NCBI RefSeq assembly: GCF_021869535.1
Contig: NW_026262690.1
Location: 84,613,995-84,677,994, forward strand
DNA from: Mytilus californianus
Lineage: Eukaryota; Mollusca; Bivalvia; Mytilida; Mytilidae
Direction of reading: 5' to 3'
DNA: 64,000 bases
The translations under genes were made by a program, and so were the position numbers. The notes under the pieces are model-generated. The model did not search any database and was not told the origin of the DNA. It saw nothing but the letters and a program-made list of their open reading frames with translations. Shown here in pieces: positions 14,901-26,900 of this stretch. How positions within the stretch are numbered: the stretch's first letter is position 1; each line of letters starts with the position of its first letter.

Positions 14901-17900
14901 TGATAAATAAAATGTCCATCCGTTAATACTTGACGTTTGTGTTTATTGATATTATATTCTAAAATTTTGCAAAAATTCAATAACAGGAATGTATGTTTAT
15001 TATAAAATTTCAATTCTTTTTTTGTGTGTTTTTTTTTAATACCGTAGAAAGGCTTGTATAGTCCGCGGTTTTATTCTCCAAAATTGGACCTTCCAGACGG
15101 GGTGCGGACTATAGAGTACAATAAGCAAGAAATAAGAGAAAAATTTCAATTTCGCGGTCGAGGTGGTTTGTTTACGTTCCGCCATCTTTGTTATTTCTAT
15201 TGTAGAGGGCGCTCTTATCATTTTTCAAACTAATAATTTTAACTCATCCATATTAATAAGTTATTTCTATTCAATATCAAATTAATACTGATAAATATAA
15301 AAACTAAACCTTTCATTACAAATTTCTCGTTTCTTTTCAATGCATTGGTTGAAATAAACTGGTATCTGCTCGATTGAAACGATACAAACATAGTGAAAAA
15401 GACAACCGTAAACCAGCTTAGAATTTGTAAACTACAAAACGAAATCGGTTATTGTTCGTTCCGTTTTGGTGTTTCATACTGACTAATATGGTTTGTATTA
15501 GCTTAAGACCCTTCAAACATTAATGTGATAGATATATTAAAGACTGTTTTACAAAAGGATAGAACTGTTTTACTTTCAAAGTCGTATTATAGTGATATCT
15601 GTTATGTACGGATTTCGACTCTCACCGGTTAATTTCTTCTTTTACACGTGCTTTTTAAACTTCCTGTTTAAACATAAACAAGTTTCTAAATTGTTTTTTA
15701 AGTGAATTAAACTTATTTTAACAATCATGAAGCGTTCTAGAATCATTAACAAGCAGTTTCAGCTTCTGTTTGATGATGGAAAACAGGTTTTTCCAAGAAA
15801 ATACAGCAAACGACCGCACAGGATTTGAATTTACCGGAGTTTCATTAGACCTTTTCTAACAGTTACAAAAAGTTTTTTTACCTAAAATTTCGTGGGGAGA
15901 AGGGGGTGCGGACTATGTACCACTGCGAACTATACAAGCCTTTCTACGGTAGTTCAACCTTATAGCATCTAAATATTTGTACTATGGTACAATTTTGAAA
16001 ATTGTATTCATTGTGTTGACCAGCTATCCTACACGTCTTAGATTTATTCACATTATACATCACCCTGTTCACACGCACACTATCAGTTTGCGTTCACAAA
16101 AATTCCGGATAAAATGTCAATGAATCCAGAGTCAAAACACTTGAGGTAGGTAGTTTGACATCCAAATTCAACTATTAGATTAATGTATGTGTTGATGCAA
16201 ATGCGTATTCTTATCCAGAGTATCAGTGCGTATGCTTTCTATTTACTATTTCTTGCGCAAAAATAACACGTGCATGCATAAATATTAATTTCACTCATGA
16301 ATGCGAATTTTTGCTTTTCTTATCTAAATTCAGGACACGGCCGTTAGAGCTTGACATGAGACTTTCAGGCACGGTCATCATTACTTACTTTCTGACCTCT
16401 AGCTGTTTCTCTTTTGAGTCACTGTCCTACTATAAACTTTGACATTTTCGAAATGCTAAGGATTTTCTACCCAAGGAATAGATTACTTAACTTCTTACTT
16501 TATTTGGCCTTTTTAACTTTTTTTATTCGAGCGTCACAGTTGATTCTTTGTAGACTTAACTTGCTTCTGGCGTACAACATTTAAATCTTGGTATCTTTTT
16601 ATATCTACATATCTTTTTAAATAAATTTCTTCTTTTTAGAGTATGTTCAGGTATTCATAATATGTATTCATGTAATAATTGAAGGCATCCATGCAGGAAA
16701 CAAAATATGAAGATATGATAGATAAAATAATTGCATCCCGTTTTAAAGCAAACTGAGTGCTTAAATCTATATTGCAATTTGCATTAGATATCAGGTTTGT
16801 AGAAACTGGGATTTGCAAAAGGGTTATGAAAATATGATGTTCATTTCCAAGTAATAAATAAAATAGTCGAGCTTTAAAATGTAAATTCAAATAGTAGCTG
16901 TAAATATACACTTTTCTATTCACAACTATCCAATATTGCTTTCAACTGACTTGTGCAAGAATCTACACACAATTACTTATTTTTAATAAAGGTGTTTTAG
17001 CATCATCATTATCTTATTCTATTCACAGTCAACTGTTTCAATTCAAAAGCAAACAAAAATTCAGCAACAATTTTTTGATGACCAGACAGCGGTCTTGGGT
17101 TCACGTGTTGCTTTTCTTTTTTTAAAGAAAGCAACTTGTTTAAATTTTTCTATGTGACCTTCATATCTGCCAGCCATATATTTTGATCGGCCAAACATTT
17201 TCATTTGCCTAACCAGATGTCAGGCACAAAAAATTTAAAACTTTTAAGAAGACTGGTTAACATAAAATATTATTACCAAATAAGGATCTTCATAATGTTC
17301 AGGAACACAGCATGCATTATCATCCAAGAATATGTCCTCTGAAAACAAAAAGACAAGCATATATTTGGGGGTAAAATGTATGTAAACAAGAGGCTCTCAA
17401 GAGCCTGAATCGCTCACCTGTAATTTTTTGCTTAAATCTTTCATCAATGATTTTTGCTTTTTAATATATATTAATGAGTGGCTTAAAAATTCTTTGTATT
17501 TGTCATATTTTCTTCAAAAGCAAAGAAATACATTTTACCCCTATGTTCCATTTTAGCTATAGTGGCTATGTTTCTTGACCTACAAGAAAATAAAATACAA
17601 AATTTATACTAGATACTCTGGAACTCATTCAGCCCAAGTTTGGCTGAAATTGATACAGCAGTTTCAAACGAGAAGATTTTTTAAAGTAAGCAAACTGGAT
17701 AAACAAATTGTGAAAAATTGTCTTTAAAGGGCAATATAACTCCTTAAGGACACATTTGACAATTTTTGTCATATTAACTTATTTGTAGATCTTACTTTGC
17801 TGAACATTTTTGCTGTTCACAGTTTATCTTTATCATTAATAATATTCAAGATAATAACCAAAAACTGCAAAATTTCCTTAAAATTACCAATTTACTGGCA

Positions 17901-20900
17901 GCAACCCAACAATGGGTTATTAGATTCATCTGAAAATTTCAGGGTTGACAGAACTTCACCTAATAAACACTTTTACCCAATGTCAGATTTGTTCTAACTC
18001 CTTTGGTTTTTTAGATATAAGCCAAAAACTGCATTTTACCCCTATATTCTATTTTTAGCCATGGTGGCCATGTTTTTTGACGAAACAGAAAATAAAACAC
18101 AAACTTTATTCTAGATAATCTAAGGATCATTCAGCTTAAGTTTGGTTGGAATTGGTTCAGTGGTTTCAGAGGAGAAGATTTTTTAAAGTTAGAAAACATG
18201 ATAAACAAATTGTGTAAAATTGTCCTTAAAGGGCAATAACTCTTTAAGGGGTCAATTGACAATTTTGGTCATTGAAACTTATTTGTAGATCCTACTTTGC
18301 TGAACATATTTGCTGTTAACAGTTTATCTTTATCATTAATACTATTCAAGATAATAACCAAAAACTGCAAAATTTCCTTAAAATTACCAATTTAGTGGCA
18401 GCAACCCAACAATGGGTTAATAGATTCATCTGAAAATTTCAAGGCTGATAGAACTTTACCTTATGAACACTTTAACCCCTGTCAGATTTGCTATAACTGC
18501 TTTGGTTTTTGAGATATAAGCCAAAAACTGCATTTTACCCCTATGTTCTATTTTTAGCTATGGCGGCCATGTTTTTTGACGAAACAGAAAATAAAACACA
18601 AACTTTATTCTAGATACCATAAGAATCATTCAGCTTAAGTTTGGTTGGAATTGGTTTAGTAGTTTCAGAGGAGAAGATGTTTGAAATAGTTTACACCAGA
18701 CGGACAACAACGACGACGGATGCCAAGTGATGGCTAAAGCTCACAGTTCCTTCGGAACGGTGAGCTAAAAACTTTAACTCAATAAACTTTGCTTGACAGG
18801 CAGGGCTTAAATGGCAAACTAACTAAAACATGAGCCTTAGTACCATGGAAATTTAAATGGAACAGCTCTAATGAAATATTTACCGTAATACATGGACAAA
18901 TTCATGAGCAAGCACTATTACAAACTAACACTTAAATGTCATTTTGGATAATGAAATCAAGCTTGACAGATTTACTTTTGCAATCATTTTAGTATCATTT
19001 GTTTGGTGAAGAGGCTTAATGTCTCTTCTGAAAAATTGAAAATTTCAGAGGGAAGTTTTTTGGCAACGAAATTGGAGTACCTTTTGAAAACCAATAACGT
19101 TGTGGAAGAAAAGAACAAAATCTATCACAGATCTAGAACAACTTGTCATTTTTTGCTTATGAGTAGAACTGAATTCAAAGTTCTATTGAAGAGACGATAG
19201 GATGAAGTACAGTCTAATATGTACATAAGTCACCCTATAGACCACAGAGGAAACTGACCTTTCAATTAAGTTTCAAAATGCAAAGGTATTACTACGGAAG
19301 GAAAAGAGGATGACCTTCCAAGTGAGTTTTTTGCTCAATAGAGGTGACCTTTATAGCAGGTTAGACTGTAATCTGTATAAAACAGGACATATTCAATCTT
19401 TTTATCCATTCTTTGATGTTTCTTTCTATTATATGTCTTTAAAAAACTGTACAGAGAAAGGAGGGATACTAATGAGAGCTAAAAATTAAACTTTCTAACC
19501 TAAATTAAATGTTATTTATAAAACTAACCATTTATTTTTAGCGTTGAGGATACTCCTTGCGAGTCTTGAGAGTTGACAACCATCTCCTGAGTAACTGTAT
19601 GACACAGATCATCTGTTGTTGAATCTATTGTTGGTGATGATATCTTTTGTCTTCTTTTCTCTATCAGCATCTTCTTGTTATTTTTAGGAGCCACCTACAA
19701 ATGCATTTACTTTGAGATAATTTTTCTTGAAATTTATGTTAAAAAGTAAATTTTTTTATTATTGCGAACCCAATGAAAGTTTTCCACAGTGCCATCTCTA
19801 TCTTGACCAGGTATTTAAACTTTTGCAAGTTCACCTGTCCTATTGAATAGATACAATAGCTATTGTTCTCTGTGTAGTTTATTCTCTGGGACCTTTAAAT
19901 TTCTTCTAAGAGAAATCTATCATTCATTGATTAAATTACCTGAGTAAAAAAAAATTCTTATATATAGACAAAAATACTGTTTTTATACTCATTAACTGCA
20001 TGTGATGATGTAGTTATTCAATATTAATAATATATTTTCATTCAGTTTAATATAAACATTGATTCAATCATAAAAATTTGATTTCTGACAAAACTTTCAA
20101 CATTGTTCCTTTTAAAAAAAAATTTGTTTGACATGAATAAGAACTTGAAAATAATGATGTTTCTAATTAAGATCTTCTTAAATGTATTCTATAACTAAAC
20201 AAAAAAAAATCAAATTTCAATAGGAACATTGATAAAACTTTTGTTAAAAATCAACTTTTTATGATTGAATCAATGTTTATATTAAACTGAATGAAAATAT
20301 ATTATTGATATTGAATAAATACATCAGCACACGCAATTAATGAGTATAAAAAAGGTATTTTTGTCTATATATAAGAATTTTTTTTTACACAGGTAATTTA
20401 ATCAATGAATGATAGATTTCTCTTAGAAGAAATTTAAAGGTCCCAGTGAATAAACTACACAGAGAAAAATAGCTATTGTATTCATTCAATAGGACAGGTG
20501 AACTTGCAAAAGTTTAAATACCTGGTCAAGATAGAGATGGCACTGTGGAAAACTTTCATTGGGTTCGCAATAAAGCAAATTTAAACAAGAATGTGTCCAT
20601 GGTACATGGATGCCCCACTCGCACTATCATTTTCTATGTTCAGTGGACCGTGAATTTGGGGTTAAAACTCTAATTTGGCATTAAAATTAGAAAGATCATA
20701 TCATAGGGAACATGTGTACTAAGTTTCAAGTTGATTGGACTTCAACTTCATCAAAAACTACCTTGACCAAAAACTTTAACCTTAGGAGGGACAGACCGAC
20801 GAACGAACAGATGGACGAACGAACGCACAGACCAGAAAACTATTGTAGGTGGGGCATAAAAAAACTCAGTAGAAATGATCATGAATGGTGTCTGCCCTGA

Positions 20901-23900
20901 CACCGCCTTGTTACAAATGTCTATATCGTGGTGAGTACTTATTTGTAAATTTTAAGAAATATGTGTTATTTTAAAAAAGAATCTGTTCACATAAGTACCA
21001 TGCCTACTCACACTGAATTTCTATGTTCAATGAACCATGAAATAAGGTTCAAAACTATAATTTTCAAATAATTGATTAGTTCACATCATAATGAACATGT
21101 GCACTAAGTTTCAAGTTGATGTGAACACAACTTGATGGTAAACTATGTTAACCAAAAACTTTAACCTCATACAGGACAAACGGAGGAAAGAATGGATGCA
21201 CAGACCAGAAAACATGAGGCCAAAAAATAGGTGTGCTTACAGTGGATTGGATCTGGTATTGCATTTCATTATTTTTTGCAGTTTCTGGTTATTTGTTGAA
21301 ATTGATTTTGTCAGCCATGTTTTTACTTTGTTTTACACAATACTTGAATGAGATGATTTTTGGCATTTAGCTAGTAGTTGAGCAAAAAGAAGTTCCCAAT
21401 CAAGAAAAACACTGCTGAAAATGTAATTTTTCCAATTTTCAATGAAAAAACTAAGATTGGCTCTAAAAAATTAGGGTCAGTCGGGTTTCCATAAACAATT
21501 TTTTGTTTGCCTAATGCCTACCTACTATTGAAGGCAGGACATACAAAATGGACAAAAGGTCTTTCAATATGCTTTTATAAGAAAAAAATAAAAATGGGGT
21601 AGTCAACATAAGCTCTAGAAATCTCTATAAATAGCACATAGTGATGGGATATCAACCGACTTTTAACCTTGTGGAGTAGAAAACCAAATGGAAAGAAATC
21701 CTTGATCTAAAATCCAAATAAAATATTTCAAGTAGGTATGATTTTCATGGATATGTAGGAAAGGGCAAACATTAAATTTTTCAAAATTTAGGCAGAATGA
21801 GTTTGTCTGCTTTATCACATGACTACATGTTATTTCAGTTGAAATGGAATTGGAAGCTTAGCTTGGTGTTCGTTTTATTTTTAATGATTCAGATCACTAG
21901 TAAGCGTACCTAATATGCAGTCAAACCTGTGACTGCTTAAGAAAGGTGACCTTTTAAAGGATAAAAAAAAAATTCTGATTCCGACTTCGCCCATAAAGGT
22001 TGGAACAAACTGTTGAAGTTTTTTCAATTGGTAGAGTTATGGTTCTTGCGACAGTGAAATACTGAACACATACATTTTTCTGCATGATTATTTTGGTAGT
22101 TAAAAACATCTAAATGTCTGTTGTTTAAGGTTGAAATGACGATATTGTGCATAAATTAGGTAACCACTTAACGAGTCCGACAGGTGACTCCTAAAATGAG
22201 ATAAATTATCTAGTGAAAACATTAAGGATGGTCTAAATGTGACCGTTAGAGGCAGGTGACCGCTGAAATGAGGTGACCGTTAAGGCATGTTTGACTGTAA
22301 TGGTAAATAAATTTTATCTTGATTGTGATTAAGATCCTTTTAAAAGTACTGCATTAAAGTGATTGATTGTTGCTTGCTTAATGTTCAGTGGCAATTATTT
22401 CATGGATATTCAGTAATGGCTTTATGATGAATCATTTTTTAAATGTATTACCTTTCGCTTTATCATAGTTATTTCTTCTTTCTTCTCAGCTGGTTCTGTT
22501 AAATAAAATAAATACTTTTTTTATAGGCAATTATATATGTTTTGAGGATTTCCCTAAACATCTCTAATTTATGAGGGTTTCTTGGCAATTATCTTTTCCC
22601 CAACATGTCAGCTTTAATTTTAACTACAAAATTATAATGCATCATAATATGTGACATACAAAACAATTACAGATGAATAAGATTGTGATAATCTTTGTCA
22701 CTTTGTTCATTAGATTACAAATGTGAAACCTTTGATAAAAAGACATGCATAGCATTGGGGAACCATACTGGCTTCTGCCAAATAAAACATGTTGATTCAT
22801 TTTTATTCATGGGAAGATTGTAAACTAACAATTTCCCATTATAAAACTGACAGTCACCCTACATCAAGGCATTCAAAGTTCCTAGCTAATGAGAACTTTG
22901 TATTATTTGAAAAAAGTGAAGAGTTTCTGACCTTGACCTTGGAGATAGACAGTCCAAACTTCAAAATTGGTGGGCAACAATCATACCAATACCATTAATG
23001 TTCTTCAAGGTTTTCCAAATTTTCAGCTAGAATGGAAACAACTTGCAAGGAAAGACAGACATGCACATTGATTCCTGTATACCTCTCCTGAGTTGTCTGA
23101 ACTTTGTGGCAGGGTGTGTTTGATGCAATCTTATCAATACTACATGTCATTAGATTTACCTGTCCACTGTTCTGTAATGAAATTAGTTGACATTCTTAGT
23201 TGTTTTATACCAAGATGGCCACATACAAAGCTAATTGTATTCTCAAGGTAACAAATATAGGCAATAATTCTTTGCATCATCACAACCTGAAAATACAAAA
23301 ACTAATCCAATCATGGTACTGTAAAAAATAAAAGGAGAATGTGTCTATGGCACACAGATGATGCCCCCGCTTGCATATAACGTTATAAAGGGGGATAACT
23401 CAAGAACGGTATAAGTGCCACCCAATTTCGAACTTGATCTGTGTTTTGTGGTTATAACAGTCTGTGCCAAACGCTGTCAGTCCAGACCGATGAAATAGAC
23501 GCTGGTCCACCAAATCGTATGTCAATTCCGGTCTGTATGTCTGGTGTCTTCACCATCTCGGTTCTGCGACTTATTATTGTATTTTGATATGCGTGAGCAC
23601 AGATCGATAGAAATAAAAACTTCCGGTTAAAATGTTTACTCTGAAGTATGTTCAAGGGGATATCTCCAGTAAGCCCTTGAAACGTAACGTGACTGATGAA
23701 GGAAGCAATCATGACAAAAAGCGCAAATATGAGGAGCACAGACCCGAGAGAAAATTCAATAATGAATGGAAGGTCATAAACACATAAAGACCCTGATGTC
23801 ATGTGAAGTTTGCACAAGTCATTATGGTATCAGAGCAAATGTATCTCAAAATTTGAGAATCCAAAACACTTTCATCACAGGCTGCTCTAATTTTAAAATG

Positions 23901-26900
23901 TTCCTGTCCGAGTTATAAAATATACTCTAATATATATATATACATGTATAACAATTATTTTTATTTATTAAAATTTATCAACTGCTTTCCTGAAATGCAA
24001 TTTTTACCATAAATATTACCATAAAACAACACAGTACATTTAAAAACATAAACAACACAATAAGCTTGATTGATTTTTTTTCGGACAGACAAAAATCTGT
24101 TTCGGTCAGACAAAACCTACAACACTGTCTGACCAAATGTCAGCCAGAAACCAAAAGAGTTTGGCACAGACTGTAATAAGCATTGTTTATAAGTTCCATA
24201 ACATTTGGTTGAGGTAAACTAAAATTAGAAAACGGAAACCAATTTCAGGACCCTACGTATGGACAAGGGTAACACTTAATGCCCCCTTCGATAACGGCGG
24301 GGGCATTTGGATTGCTGAATTTTAGCAGTTTATCATGTTTAGGCCAAATAAGAAAATATCCCATCTGACAAAAAGTCCTACTAGCCTAATCCTTAGTTTT
24401 AGATTTTTTGTTTGTTAATGGTTTGTTTTTGGCTTATACATAAAAAACAAAACATTGGATAGACCAACTCAATTCAACAATCAGAAATTTGGCCTTACCA
24501 AGCCATCAAAAAATTTACAAACCACTACAAATAAATTCTCTAATATCAAATATTTGCAATGTTGGTTTTTCAAGTTTCATAGGTGTTTTTTTCATGGACT
24601 TTCCTAGCATAGATTCCTGTCTCTATCTGTGTTTGGGCTGTTCCAGAATTAAACACATGGGGCCATGAGAGCACTTTTTAAGACCCCAACCAACATAATA
24701 TAAAATTTTCATTTTACTTATACTGGTAATTTTTACAAAATTCTAAAGAAGTTGCAACCACCAACAATTAATTAATTTGAGGGCCTCCCCACCAATATCA
24801 GTTTTGAAATGGCCCTTGTAGTTTTAATATGTTATTGTGTACCTTTGTTTCTTTCATGAATGGACTTAATCCAGGAACTCTGTCACATACTTTCTTCATA
24901 CTTTTATTTAACGTGTGATGACGTACCCTGCAATCAAATAATGTCAATCAAACAATATGGTTAGACACCAGCAAGAACAAACTATTCAAAAGAAATCCAA
25001 CAATATATTAAAGTATTAGCTAACAATTTGAATTAAAACAGTAGACAGTCCTTGTTTCATATATATTCATCCAGTCAAATATCCTTATGAGCAAATTTTT
25101 TGGTTCATTGAAAAGTCAAATACAATTTTCATTTTTATGTTCAAATTCTATTTGGGAAAGAATAAATTCTACCTTATACATACTTAAATATCTGGTTAAT
25201 GTATCGTTTGGAAATTTAAAATTGGATGAAGATTGTGGTAGACCTCAGGTGATGGTAAAGCTAGTTTACATGGCAATTTTGACAAGCTTCCTGAAATAAA
25301 ACTTCTAATTTTCTACATTTTACAGCACACACTTTTAAAATCAAAATATCTCAAGTGAAACATTTTTTACAGCAGATTAACGAGAGTTCTGTCAGATTGA
25401 TTTGAATTTTTAAACAGTGTATACTTTTTATCAAGCTCATGTGACAATCTTAACTGAAATATCGCAAGAAAAAAATACAAAGTTACAACATCAAGTTCAT
25501 CATATATACCTTTCATTTTCTCTATGTCTTTCCATCATTTTCATCATAGTTCTTGGTGTTTTATTCTGGCCAGTGCTGCGGGTCTTCTTGTCATCTGGAG
25601 TAACAGCCAGTACTTCTTCTACATTATTTGGACTTTTCTGCAGATAAAAAAATTGCTTAAAGATTGAATTAAATTCTTTTTATAATAAACTCTAAATTCA
25701 ATTTATGCAATTTGATAACTTTATCAGCTTCAAATTTTTTCTTACTACTAGTTATAATCTATTACCCTTTTGAACTTAACTCACAGGTATGTTAATTGAT
25801 TTTAGTTTTGACCAGTTTTTTCTGAAGGTACTACTACTAGGGGGGTGTTTAATGACCTTGACTACCCATGAGGGTCCGGCACGGTCTTTTAGTTTAACTT
25901 GAAAAAAATTGTACTTATACTAAACAAAATTCTGTTTAAAAACTTATTCTAGGCATTGCACAAGATGGCGTCTCTATGAACTGTTTATGATGTTTACGTA
26001 TGAAATCTACTCTGAAGTTCAGACACTGATATAATGGCAGGGTGGCAATTCATATCAGCAGTTAAAGGACTTTGAGCTAAATTCTTTGATACCGGTACTT
26101 TTAATTATTACACTATTGAAGACTGTATGTATGTTGACCTCTAGACATTTGCTGGTTTTTTGTCTTGTTGGCTTGCTATCTCATTGGTGTATATCCCTCA
26201 TCACTTTACACAAAACTTCGGTGAATAAGAATCAATTGATTTCACTTAAACTTAATAAAATTGATTGATAGTTGGGGTTTAAAACCACTTTCAGCACTCT
26301 TGGCTATATCATGGACGTTACTAGTTTTTATAGATGGAGGAAGCAGGAGTGTCTGGAGAGAACCACAGATTTAATCAGCAGGAAAAACTTAATAAGAAAT
26401 CCAAGATTCTTTTCATTCAATTGATTTTTTCAGCAATTAAGAACATTTAAATAAAGAGTCAAAAGACAGATCCGAAAAATATTTACATCTGCAAAGGTCC
26501 ATTTTACTGGATTGTTCATTATGTCATGCTTATTTACAACATCAAGTGTTCAGTAAATGTGAGTAATGCAAACCTAATTTTACCTGAGGAGTACTCAAGT
26601 AGGACTGGAATGGTAGCTGTGATATGTCTGGAACACTCTCCTCATCCTCAATGTCACCCCCATGGATACAAAACATGGGGTCATAAATGTACTGTCCTGG
26701 CTGGCTTTCCTTAAATGACCTGCCATCACTCACATTTCTAATTGGCTGAAATAATTACCAATGCTACTTTTTAGAGACTTTTTTACCATTCTGAATGATG
26801 AATCACAAAATGCAATTGTTATACTTCTGCTTATGCCGTTTGGTGGAGGCCATACTTTATAAGGTTGTTTTGGCCATGGTTTTTATTGTTATATTGAGGG

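Noticed and set aside
23162-23173. 12-nt micro-exon AACAGTGGACAG with AG/GT borders on the minus strand
   Set aside because: Its length is a multiple of three, so it does not solve the phase problem between exons 4 and 6; splice-like borders this close together can arise by chance.
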